Shown in pieces: positions 13,065 through 19,235 of a stretch of DNA of 28,148 nt. Every line of letters begins with the position of its first letter. The stretch's first letter is position 1. Under the pieces are notes generated by a model. The model had not been told where the DNA came from, did no database searches, and saw only the letters and a list, made by a program, of their open reading frames with translations. Both the position numbers and the translations under genes were made by a program. This DNA comes from CAYOPE01 sp964405805 (GTDB lineage Bacteria; Patescibacteriota; Doudnabacteria; UBA920; O2-02-FULL-48-8): contig CAYOPE010000011.1 of NCBI GenBank assembly GCA_964405805.1, positions 1-28,148 of the forward strand. The letters run 5' to 3'.

Positions 13065-14246
13065 TTATTTCTTTTGCTGTACGCGATAACTATCGTAGTG
13101 CTTCATGACTGCTTCTTGCAACTGGTCCTTTACATCTATACCACCACGGACTTTCAGGACCATAATGTTGTAACCTCTCCGGATCCAGCGCTTGGCTTCT
13201 ACTGGATCAGTGAGGGCCTGCATCTGCTCGTTCGTTACTGATTCGTCGCTACTGCACGTGTCCGCTTTGATCATCTTGAAGGCGAACCAGCTTTTCCTCT
13301 CGCCACCCCCGTCGAGGCAGATGATGAGATTTGGATGAAACCTTCGTTGTGGAGGTTGGTACTCACCAGAGAGCAGCTCCAGTCGTTTTTCTCGAAGCGC
13401 TTCTTGTTCCGCAGCCAGCCATTCGATCTTCGGCGCGACGACGTCGAATTCCTTCGTCAGTGCTGTGGTGACCGTTTGGATACCTTGAGCCGGATCGGCA
13501 AGTAATTCTGTCGTCTTGTCTTCTCCGGATCCTAACAGTTTGATCTGACCGCTGCGCGCTTGTAGCAGGAGAGTCTGAGCCTGTTCGGGAATCTGTTGCC
13601 TTGCGGCTGCGAGCTCAGATTTTACTTGCTCGAGGTATCCTGCAGGAGTATTGCCGTCACCTTCGATTTTCTTTCTGATTCCAATAGTTCCCCAGTACAG
13701 ATGTTCTTGAACCGCACGAAGTATTTCCTTACCATGCAGCGAGCGATCCATTGCTCGTAGGAGTTGGGGATCCGTGCTCCCGCGCGAAACCTGTTTTGCT
13801 AAAACAGCGTGATCGTCGGCGTCATAGCCTGTGAGATGTCCCAGCACTTCTTCTGCCTCTTCGATTTGTTTGTCCGTAAGTGGGAGTCTTCGAAGGTCGG
13901 CGTAGAACTGGGGATCGTAAACAGGGAAGCCGTTGTCGCTGATCGGGCCTTTCCATTCGGACAACTGTTTGTCGTAGGCCGCTCGCTTAGAAGCATCGCT
14001 CAATGTTTCAAATCCGAGCAGCACATGTCGGTAGACCTGGACTGTTTGAGCTTGAAACGTTTCGGCGAGATGCTGGTATTTATCCGGGTGGTATTTGGCG
14101 GCCAGATCGCGGTATCGCGCTTTTATAACTCCCACGTTCTGCTCGACTTGTTCTCTGCTGACTCCGAAAAGCTTGTAGAAGTCAACGAGAAATTCCACAC
14201 CATGCCGGAGATCCTGAAAACTGATCGAGTCTCTATCGTTGCTCAT
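13065..14246 (-). CDS. J-domain (DnaJ-like) protein with an unknown C-terminal region
   Basis: A 393-residue protein. Residues about 21-95 are a J domain: DFYKLFGVSREQ, then the basic helix IKARYRDLAAKYHPDKYQHL with HPD at 53-55, then FETLSDASKRAAYDKQLSEW. It should stimulate a DnaK-type Hsp70. There is no Gly/Phe-rich region, no zinc-finger CXXCXGXG repeat and no DnaJ C-terminal substrate domain, so it is not DnaJ itself. The remaining 300 residues are helical and charged with an alpha/beta end (RFHPNLIICLDGGGERKSWF; KRWIRRGYNIMVLKVRGGI) that I do not recognise and that probably sets the client. GTGAGGA precedes ATG 14246; a perfect -10 lies upstream and a terminator follows. Confidence 0.85.
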   Translation of the reverse strand: MSNDRDSISFQDLRHGVEFLVDFYKLFGVSREQVEQNVGVIKARYRDLAAKYHPDKYQHLAETFQAQTVQVYRHVLLGFETLSDASKRAAYDKQLSEWKGPISDNGFPVYDPQFYADLRRLPLTDKQIEEAEEVLGHLTGYDADDHAVLAKQVSRGSTDPQLLRAMDRSLHGKEILRAVQEHLYWGTIGIRKKIEGDGNTPAGYLEQVKSELAAARQQIPEQAQTLLLQARSGQIKLLGSGEDKTTELLADPAQGIQTVTTALTKEFDVVAPKIEWLAAEQEALREKRLELLSGEYQPPQRRFHPNLIICLDGGGERKSWFAFKMIKADTCSSDESVTNEQMQALTDPVEAKRWIRRGYNIMVLKVRGGIDVKDQLQEAVMKHYDSYRVQQKK

Positions 14247-14288
14247 AGCAGTGTCCTCACAAAAAGTCCTCTTTTAGCTTGATGGTTA

Positions 14289-14294
14289 ATTATA
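14289..14294 (-). promoter_or_regulatory. -10 box of the J-domain gene
   Basis: TATAAT on the reverse strand (14294-14289), placing the start near 14282 and giving a 35-base leader with a Shine-Dalgarno. No convincing -35 is seen 16-18 bases upstream. The forward promoter at 14327 lies behind it, so the two genes diverge from separate promoters. Confidence 0.55.
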
Positions 14295-14326
14295 ATAAAA
14301 TCTGTTTTATTAATCCAGAGCTTTCC

Positions 14327-14355
14327 TTGACCGGATTTCGATTTTGTGCTATAAT
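14327..14355 (+). promoter_or_regulatory. Strong promoter, TTGACC-17-TATAAT with TGC extension
   Basis: -35 TTGACC (14327-14332), 17-base spacer, -10 TATAAT (14350-14355) preceded by GTGC. It gives a leader of roughly 195 bases before the membrane protein start at 14558. The 14 bases CCTTGACCGGATTT (14325-14338) recur exactly at the rplJ promoter (17022-17035). The 311-base gap 14247-14557 holds this promoter, the reverse -10 and the leader. Confidence 0.85.
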
Positions 14356-14482
14356 ATATATAAGCTAACTTTTTGATGGAAACAAAAGAACAACTGAATA
14401 GACAGAAACCCTTGTAAATCGAGGCTTTTGTGCCTTGGTCTTTTTAACTTGCGTTCGGATTTTGGAAAACTAAATTAAAGGT

Positions 14483-14523
14483 CGTCCGGTCATTCGACCG
14501 GACGCCCGATCGGATGATCGGGC
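14483..14523 (+). promoter_or_regulatory. Tandem perfect hairpins in a long 5' leader
   Basis: CGTCCGGTC/GACCGGACG (14483-14504, loop ATTC) is followed directly by GCCCGATC/GATCGGGC (14504-14523, loop GGAT); the two loops could pair with each other (A-U, U-A, U-G, C-G). Upstream in the same leader is a weak GC hairpin with a T-run (about 14421-14446), a possible attenuator. Purine-rich GAGGAGGGGGAGGG and then AAAGGGGGTGA, a near-perfect anti-Shine-Dalgarno match, follow. No known riboswitch class was recognised. Confidence 0.6.
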
Positions 14524-14557
14524 GAGGAGGGGGAGGGATTGAAAGGGGGTGAATGTA

Positions 14558-15250
14558 ATGCCTAATTATTATGCATCGAACACTTACTCACTAGCAGTGA
14601 CTAAGTCATTGCAGGATCTTTATGTGCGCTTCATCACTTTTTTGCCTAACTTTCTTGTAGCCGTCATCATCTTGGTGGTCGGCTGGGTTGTGGCTGTTTT
14701 TCTAGCCAAACTCGTTAAGCAAGTTTTGCAATCTCTTAAACTCGATGAAGTCGGCGATAAACTGGGTCTAGATGAAATTTCTTCCCGCACAGGGATGAAA
14801 ATGAGCGTGTCAGGAACTATTTCCTGGCTCGTGAAATGGTTTCTGTTGATTGCTGTTTTCCTAGCAGCAGCAGATATCCTAGGTTTGGACCAAATTTCTG
14901 CTTTCCTCAATTCAGTTTTGATGTACATCCCAAACGTGATCGCAGGGGCCGCAATTCTACTAGTTGGCACTATGGTAGCTCATTTCTTATCGAAATTAGT
15001 TCGCCATAGCGTGGCAGCAGCAGGATTGTCTACTGGCGACATGCTAGGTGCTGTGACCCAATGGTCAGTCATGATCTTTACGATTTTGGCTACTTTGGAC
15101 CAGCTCCGAGTCGCAGATGTATTCATTAAGACCTTGTACACTGGCATTATTGCCATGTTGGCAATTGCTGGAGGCCTAGCCTTTGGGCTGGGTGGCAAAG
15201 AACATGCCAATAAGGTTTTAAACAAGATTGAGCGAGACATTAAGTCATAA
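14558..15250 (+). CDS. Conserved-TM-helix (MscS-related) membrane protein
   Basis: A 230-residue protein with four to five membrane helices, including the repeated 'conserved TM helix' pattern seen next to and within small mechanosensitive-channel-like proteins: FLPNFLVAVIILVVGWVVAVFLAKLV near residue 30 (given in parts: FLPNFLVAVIILVVGW, AVFLAKLV) and YIPNVIAGAAILLVGTMVAH near 130, each followed by an amphipathic helix. The C-terminus (AIAGGLAFGLGGKEHANKVL) matches the glycine-rich helix of this family. It lacks the MscS beta domain, so channel activity is not assured. ATG 14558 is chosen over GTG 14549 because the GTG falls within the Shine-Dalgarno itself. A two-codon ATG-TAA frame at 14553-14558 overlaps the start. 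Confidence 0.82.
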   Translation: MPNYYASNTYSLAVTKSLQDLYVRFITFLPNFLVAVIILVVGWVVAVFLAKLVKQVLQSLKLDEVGDKLGLDEISSRTGMKMSVSGTISWLVKWFLLIAVFLAAADILGLDQISAFLNSVLMYIPNVIAGAAILLVGTMVAHFLSKLVRHSVAAAGLSTGDMLGAVTQWSVMIFTILATLDQLRVADVFIKTLYTGIIAMLAIAGGLAFGLGGKEHANKVLNKIERDIKS

Positions 15251-15303
15251 TTAGCTCTAGGTTTTGTTCAGGACTTGCGTGCTGAACCCATCAAAAACAA
15301 AAA

Positions 15304-15331
15304 GTAACCCGATCCAGGGTTGCTTTTTTTT
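15304..15331 (+). terminator. Terminator of the TM-helix gene
   Basis: GTAACCC (15304-15310) pairs with GGGTTGC (15317-15323, one G-U) around a 6-base loop and is followed by eight T. The next promoter's -35 (TTGCTT 15320-15325) is made from the 3' arm and the T-run. Confidence 0.9.
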
Positions 15332-15348
15332 CGAAAATTTGCTATACT
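15320..15348 (+). promoter_or_regulatory. Promoter of the CAP-domain gene, built into the preceding terminator
   Basis: -35 TTGCTT (15320-15325), 17-base spacer that includes the T-run, -10 TATACT (15343-15348) preceded by TTTGC. The predicted start near 15355 gives a 49-base AT-rich leader without a Shine-Dalgarno. Confidence 0.72.
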
Positions 15349-15403
15349 ATAAGTAGATAAGTTCACGTTTGAGAAAAAAATAAAAACAAAATTTAGCAAA
15401 TAG

Positions 15404-15883
15404 ATGAATTCCAAGGTTCGCTTTGGTATTTTATTGGTTGTTTTAGTGATAATTTCCGCAGGAAGCGTAAGTTTTAAAGATTTAAGCGCTGAGGAAATTT
15501 TAAATTTGGTAAATACGGATCGTGAAAAACACGGTCTGAATGATTTAGTCTTAAGCCAAACTCTTAGCTTAGCTGCGGAAGCTAAAGCTTCTGATATGGT
15601 CAGTCGTAATTACTTTGCTCATACAGGGCCTGATGGGACAAATCCATGGTATTGGTTTAAAATTTTAGGCTATAACTATGCCTATGCCGGTGAGAATTTG
15701 GCTGAAGGCTACACTGACGCGAAAGATTTGGAGAATTCATGGATGAATAGTCCTTCCCATCGAGCAAATATTTTATCACCATTCTATTCGGATGTTGGCT
15801 TGGCAATTGTTGAAAGCAATCACAAAAATATCATTGTTCAATTTTTTGGTAGTAAAGATAACAAAGTTACTTTGAGACAGTAA
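15404..15883 (+). CDS. Secreted CAP-domain (SCP/YkwD-like) protein
   Basis: A 159-residue protein with an N-terminal signal or anchor helix (residues 7-22, basic N-terminus MNSKVR) and a CAP domain: ILNLVNTDREKHGLNDLVLS, His73 in YFAHTGPDG, Glu97 in YAGENLAEGY, and His119 in WMNSPSHRANIL, the residues that line the CAP cavity. Bacterial CAP proteins of this size are extracytoplasmic; their biochemical role is poorly settled and may involve lipid or wall binding or proteolysis. ATG 15404 is the only start that keeps the full signal segment. It has its own promoter and a short terminator, so it is monocistronic. Confidence 0.93.
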   Translation: MNSKVRFGILLVVLVIISAGSVSFKDLSAEEILNLVNTDREKHGLNDLVLSQTLSLAAEAKASDMVSRNYFAHTGPDGTNPWYWFKILGYNYAYAGENLAEGYTDAKDLENSWMNSPSHRANILSPFYSDVGLAIVESNHKNIIVQFFGSKDNKVTLRQ

Positions 15884-15911
15884 ACAGTTAATAGATAACA
15901 GTTAACAGATG

Positions 15912-15931
15912 CCGGTTGATCCGGTTTTTTT
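15912..15931 (+). terminator. Short terminator of the CAP gene
   Basis: CCGG (15912-15915) pairs with CCGG (15921-15924) around loop TTGAT, with a G-U pair extending it, followed by seven T. The stem is short, so termination may be partial. Just upstream, AACAGTTAA occurs twice, 14 bases apart (15883 and 15897). Confidence 0.6.
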
Positions 15932-15944
15932 ATTTGACTATACT
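15916..15944 (+). promoter_or_regulatory. Promoter of mltG with its -35 in the terminator loop; leaderless
   Basis: -35 TTGATC (15916-15921) is the loop of the preceding terminator; 17 bases later comes -10 TATACT (15939-15944). The predicted transcription start, seven bases after the -10, coincides with A of the mltG ATG at 15951. Confidence 0.72.
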
Positions 15945-15950
15945 ATCTTC

Positions 15951-17015
15951 ATGCAAGAGTACGAAATCCAAGATCTAAATAAGCCTCAGAAAAACATCAA
16001 ATATTTAGTAGCAGCAGCTGTGCTAGTTTTGATATTAGTTGTTTTGGTTTTTTATCTGACAAAAGTCAACAGACCTGCAAGTAGTGAAAGTCGGGAAGTA
16101 AATTTTACGGTTATGAAAGGTGATCGCTCACACGTCATCGCAAACAATTTAGAAAATGAAAAAATTATTAGCAGTTCTGGGATTTTTCTGATTTATTCTA
16201 CACTGCACGCGGCGTCTAGTAAGTTTCAAGCAGGAGAGTATGTGCTGAATAGTGACATGGCGATTCCTGAAATTGTCGATGTCCTTACTCATGGTAAGGT
16301 GGTTCCGACCGATCGCAGCGTGACTCTGGTCGAGGGGCTGACAAATAAACAAATCGCGCACTATCTGTCAGAGCGAGAAATTATCGCAAATGATTCTGAC
16401 CTCGAAATAGTTTTGAAAAAAACCCCAGTCGTCAAATTTATAGACTTGGCAAAGGAGTTTGATTATCAAGGCTTTCTGTTTCCCGATACATACAAGATCG
16501 CCAAAGATGCGGGAGTAGATGTGCTCGTAGGCAAGATGCTTGCTAATTTTGAAAATAAAGTTACGGATCAGATGGTTTTAGATTCTCATAATTTCAAGCA
16601 AGCCTTGATCGTGGCATCGATTGTCGAAAAAGAAGTTGGGCGTAATCAAGATAAGATTACTGATGAGGATCTACAAACGCTACAGAAAGAAAGAGAGCTA
16701 GTGGCATCTGTTTTCTATAATCGACTAAAGATCGGTATGCCACTTGAGTCTGATGCCACAGTAAACTATATTACTGGCAAATCGGACCGCTCAGTAACTA
16801 TAGAAGACACGAAGATTAAGTCGCCTTATAACACTTATAAGTACCGAGGATTGCCTCCCGGGCCTATTGGCAACCCTGGTTTAAACGCGATAAAAGCCGC
16901 GATTTACCCGGCAAGCTCCGATTATCTGTATTTCCTCAATGCTCCAGACGGCACAGCTTATTTTGCCCGCACTTTAGCTGAGCATAACGCAAACAAGGCG
17001 AAATATCTTAAGTAG
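15951..17015 (+). CDS. mltG: Endolytic murein transglycosylase MltG (YceG-like)
   Basis: A 354-residue membrane-anchored lytic transglycosylase that cleaves nascent glycan strands and so sets their length. Residues 17-36 form the membrane anchor, a LysM-like region follows (VNFTVMKGDRSHVIANNL), and the catalytic domain has GFLFPDTYKI, Glu226 in ASIVEKEVG (the catalytic Glu of the family), SVFYNRLKIGMPLESDATVNY and SPYNTYKYRGLPPGPIGNPG, all family hallmarks. The frame is open upstream to 15909, but ATG 15951 is chosen because the promoter's predicted start falls exactly on it; the upstream codons lie in the terminator and promoter. No terminator follows; the rplJ promoter begins nine bases after the stop. 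Confidence 0.95.
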   Translation: MQEYEIQDLNKPQKNIKYLVAAAVLVLILVVLVFYLTKVNRPASSESREVNFTVMKGDRSHVIANNLENEKIISSSGIFLIYSTLHAASSKFQAGEYVLNSDMAIPEIVDVLTHGKVVPTDRSVTLVEGLTNKQIAHYLSEREIIANDSDLEIVLKKTPVVKFIDLAKEFDYQGFLFPDTYKIAKDAGVDVLVGKMLANFENKVTDQMVLDSHNFKQALIVASIVEKEVGRNQDKITDEDLQTLQKERELVASVFYNRLKIGMPLESDATVNYITGKSDRSVTIEDTKIKSPYNTYKYRGLPPGPIGNPGLNAIKAAIYPASSDYLYFLNAPDGTAYFARTLAEHNANKAKYLK

Positions 17016-17023
17016 CCATGGCC

Positions 17024-17052
17024 TTGACCGGATTTTGAAAATCGTATATACT
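17024..17052 (+). promoter_or_regulatory. Promoter of rplJ-rplL, TTGACC-17-TATACT
   Basis: -35 TTGACC (17024-17029), 17-base spacer, -10 TATACT (17047-17052). The predicted start near 17059 gives a 100-base leader. CCTTGACCGGATTT is identical to the 14327 promoter. Confidence 0.82.
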
Positions 17053-17069
17053 GTTTGAGAATTAAATAC

Positions 17070-17158
17070 ATCCAAAGACCCCCGCTGACTTTCAAGTCTT
17101 AATTTGCTGGGTAGGACAGAATCAATCTGCGTCTTTGGATACGCAGGATTTTTATTTT
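17070..17158 (+). promoter_or_regulatory. Ribosomal protein L10 leader with an attenuator
   Basis: ATCCAAAGAC (17070-17079) pairs perfectly with GTCTTTGGAT (17131-17140), enclosing a CCCGC/GCTGGG helix and an internal GGGTAGGACAGAAT region, the overall plan of the known L10 leader that binds the L10-L12 complex. Overlapping it, AATCTGCG (17124-17131) pairs with CGCAGGATT (17142-17150, one bulge), followed by TTTATTTT. That terminator-like hairpin has the closing 3' arm as its loop, so the two folds compete. The fold suggests autogenous attenuation by L10, as known for Bacillus; the family match is from memory. Confidence 0.75.
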
Positions 17159-17683
17159 ATGGCCATCTCAAAAAAGCAAAAAGAAGCAACTCTTGCAACT
17201 CTTACAGAAGATTTGAAAAATGCTCGCGGCATTGTCTTTTCTGGTTACAGTGGTATGACAGTCAAGCAGATTGATAACGTCCGCAAAACTTTACGCAAAG
17301 AAAAAGTAAAGTACCAAGTCGTGAAAGTCACGCTACTGAAAAAAGCTTTGGCGATACTCGGAATCAATGCAGAAAATTTGAAGTACTCAGGACCAGTTGC
17401 ACTGGCACTTTCACAAGACGAAGAGACAGCACCTGCTCGAGTACTGAAAGGCATGATGGGAAAAGAACTGCCGCAGCTCGTACTCGAAGGTGGAATTTTT
17501 AATTCTGAATTAGTGGGCACAGATGTGATTTTAAGACTGGCTTCTCTGCCATCCAGACAGCAACTGCTTTCTCAGCTGTTATCTGTTTTGCAGGGACCAG
17601 CTAGAGGACTCGTCACTGTGCTTTCTGGCAATACTCGAAATCTGTTGAACGTACTAAACGCAATTAAGGATAAAAAATCTTAA
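17159..17683 (+). CDS. rplJ: 50S ribosomal protein L10
   Basis: A 174-residue L10, which anchors the L7/L12 stalk to 23S rRNA. Typical features are MAISKKQKEATLATLTEDLK, the core GIVFSGYSGMTVKQIDNVRK and LRKEKVKYQVVKVTLLKKAL, and a C-terminal helix (RNLLNVLNAIKDKK) that binds L12 dimers. ATG 17159 is chosen over the frame opening at 17135, since those upstream codons form the attenuator hairpin and the N-terminus from 17159 matches the family. It lies directly after the L10 leader and 31 bases before rplL. Confidence 0.97.
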   Translation: MAISKKQKEATLATLTEDLKNARGIVFSGYSGMTVKQIDNVRKTLRKEKVKYQVVKVTLLKKALAILGINAENLKYSGPVALALSQDEETAPARVLKGMMGKELPQLVLEGGIFNSELVGTDVILRLASLPSRQQLLSQLLSVLQGPARGLVTVLSGNTRNLLNVLNAIKDKKS

Positions 17684-17714
17684 AGGTCGAAGATTTTAGG
17701 AAAGGAAATTATAT

Positions 17715-18089
17715 ATGGCGAATTTCGATAATTTGGTTGCTGAGATAGAAAAGCTGACAGCTCTGGAACTTTCTGAATTGGTAAAAATTCTAGAAGAAAA
17801 GTTTGGAGTTTCAGCGGCTGCTCCGATGATGATGACTGCAGGACCTGCAGCTGCGGCTGCTCCAGCAGGAGAAGAGAAGACTGAGTTTACAGTCGAGCTG
17901 ACTGATGCAGGCGCAAATAAGATTAATGTCATCAAAGTAGTCCGCGAAGCTACTGGAAAAGGTTTGAAAGAAGCGAAAGATCTAGTAGACGCAGCTCCAA
18001 AGCCTCTCAAAGAAAATATTTCCAAAGCTGAAGCTGAGGATCTGAAGAAAAAGATCGAAGAAGCAGGCGGCAAAGTGACTTTGAAATAG
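17715..18089 (+). CDS. rplL: 50S ribosomal protein L7/L12
   Basis: A 124-residue L7/L12 with the N-terminal dimerisation helices (NLVAEIEKLTALELSELVKI), an Ala/Met/Gly-rich hinge (residues about 34-52), and the C-terminal factor-binding domain (KINVIKVVREATGKGLKEAK, then LVDAAPKPLKENISKAEAED). The multimeric stalk recruits translational GTPases. Shine-Dalgarno AGGAAAGGA lies about ten bases before the ATG. A terminator follows at 18121. The upstream neighbours rplK and rplA, usual in bacteria, are not next to this pair. Confidence 0.98.
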   Translation: MANFDNLVAEIEKLTALELSELVKILEEKFGVSAAAPMMMTAGPAAAAAPAGEEKTEFTVELTDAGANKINVIKVVREATGKGLKEAKDLVDAAPKPLKENISKAEAEDLKKKIEEAGGKVTLK

Positions 18090-18120
18090 GAAACGGTAAG
18101 TAGAAAATAGAAAACAGAAG

Positions 18121-18145
18121 AGCCTCTTTACAAGAGGCTTTTTTT
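18121..18145 (+). terminator. Terminator of rplJL
   Basis: AGCCTCT (18121-18127) pairs with AGAGGCT (18133-18139) around loop TTACA, followed by a run of T to 18145. The loop doubles as the next promoter's -35. Confidence 0.92.
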
Positions 18146-18155
18146 GTGCTATAAT
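18127..18155 (+). promoter_or_regulatory. Promoter of the surface operon, -35 in the rplL terminator loop
   Basis: -35 TTTACA (18127-18132) occupies the terminator loop, followed by a 17-base spacer (3' arm and T-run) and -10 TATAAT (18150-18155) preceded by GTGC. The predicted start near 18162 leaves an 87-base leader. Confidence 0.75.
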
Positions 18156-18181
18156 AATGTTAGATAAATTATAAATTCTCA

Positions 18182-18213
18182 CAACTTTCCGGCCAAAACT
18201 AGCCAAAAAGTTG
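18182..18213 (+). promoter_or_regulatory. Hairpin in the leader of the surface operon
   Basis: CAACTTT (18182-18188) pairs with AAAGTTG (18207-18213), with GGC/GCC inside. Just 3' of it, GAAACAAAAGAA followed by AA.T.AATA resembles the start of the 14.4-kb leader (14389 onward); the match is A-rich and may be chance. Confidence 0.5.
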
Positions 18214-18248
18214 CCGAAGAAACAAAAGAAAAATTAAATAAAGGCGCG

Positions 18249-18752
18249 TTGAAAACGGATTATAAAAATCTAAATTCATTTGATTTGTCTGTTGTGTTGC
18301 TTATTATTTCAGGCATGCTTCTGATTGGCATGTTCTTTTTTAATGCTTTAACAGCACAGCGACAAGGGAACGTACTGTCTGCTCTGGAGATTTTCGATAT
18401 GCACGATGAGCTTTCGCAGTCTTACGAGACTTCACAGTTTGTGTTTGATGTTCCCAACGAATTTTTTAAACAGTTTAACTTAGCTTTCGTCCAGACGGTA
18501 GAGGATAGCCAGGCTTTCGCATTCGAATTCGTAGCTTACTCTGATTCAGTAACGTCAAATTATGTCGCAAATGAGGGAATGGTCTCAGGTGTCTCTCTTG
18601 ATCTAAGTTTTCTACTGCCAGATAGTCCTAAGGATCAGATCACTTCAAACCCGGATCCGCCCCCTAACTTTGATATGCCTTATTCTTATCATGCAAATGA
18701 CTGGGCATTGGTCGATCAAAAGTTAATTAAAGTTTGGGGTTCGTATAAATAA
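18249..18752 (+). CDS. Membrane-anchored unknown protein A of the triple-paralogue operon
   Basis: A 167-residue protein with one N-terminal membrane helix (about 12-33) after a short basic N-terminus and an acidic, hydrophobic extracytoplasmic part. It contains two degenerate copies of the motif shared with the next two genes (FVFDVPNEFFKQFNLAFVQT, then a weaker one), then NEGMVSGVSLDL, and ends with a proline-rich linker (SNPDPPPNFDMPYSY). No known domain. The start is a TTG with AAAGG four bases upstream; the next in-frame ATG (18315) would cut the membrane helix in two, so TTG is preferred. It is first in a tight operon behind the promoter in the rplL terminator. Confidence 0.65.
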   Translation: MKTDYKNLNSFDLSVVLLIISGMLLIGMFFFNALTAQRQGNVLSALEIFDMHDELSQSYETSQFVFDVPNEFFKQFNLAFVQTVEDSQAFAFEFVAYSDSVTSNYVANEGMVSGVSLDLSFLLPDSPKDQITSNPDPPPNFDMPYSYHANDWALVDQKLIKVWGSYK

Positions 18753-18756
18753 AATT

Positions 18757-19203
18757 ATGAAGAGGAAACAAACAACAAAAACAAAAAAATCACTTCGAGC
18801 GAAAAAATATAACCAAGTATTTTATCTCGGACTCGCTTTAGCAATCGTTTTAATTCTAGAAGGAATTCTGATCGGTGCTACGACGAAGGCTGACTGGGAA
18901 AACGGAGCCGCTGTACTCGATATCTCCTCTAGCACTTCTGAAACTCTGCACGACACAGGTTTAGTTTTTCAGCCTATGCTTGATTTGGTTTATGATGTGC
19001 ATACGTTTTATGAGCTTGCTGCCACTGAGATGGCCAAGATTTTAGATTTGAGTCAGAGTGATTTCGGATCTGAGTTAGCCATGGTCTACGATGGAGTAGA
19101 GCAATTCTATAACCAAGCGAGTGATCAGATGGCCATGGTCTTAGACTTGTCGAGCATGCCACCACTTGCCGGTAATGTTGCTGGAATTTCTATCCAGAGA
19201 TAG
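18757..19203 (+). CDS. Membrane-anchored unknown protein B, two clear FY repeats
   Basis: A 148-residue protein with a very basic N-terminus (MKRKQTTKTKKSLRAKK), one membrane helix (about 22-41) and an acidic outside part. Two near-repeats are plain: DLVYDVHTFYELAATEMAKI followed by LDLS, and AMVYDGVEQFYNQASDQMAM followed by VLDLS. Consensus: V-Y-D-x-V-x-x-F-Y-x-Q/L-A-x-x-x-M-A-x-h-L-D-L-S. It ends with GNVAGISIQR. The repeats read as amphipathic helices that could bundle. No family recognised. It starts four bases after gene A, without a clear Shine-Dalgarno. Confidence 0.7.
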   Translation: MKRKQTTKTKKSLRAKKYNQVFYLGLALAIVLILEGILIGATTKADWENGAAVLDISSSTSETLHDTGLVFQPMLDLVYDVHTFYELAATEMAKILDLSQSDFGSELAMVYDGVEQFYNQASDQMAMVLDLSSMPPLAGNVAGISIQR

Positions 19204-19235
19204 TTTGTAGTTTTGAAATAAAAATAAAACTTAGC

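Noticed and set aside
13809..14282. Forward 157-codon frame opposite the J-domain gene
   Set aside because: The reverse strand carries an unmistakable J domain with HPD; the forward frame is its complement.
14376..14417. 13-codon upstream frame (METKEQLNRQKPL) in the 14.4-kb leader
   Set aside because: No Shine-Dalgarno and no relation to the attenuator-like hairpin; probably chance.
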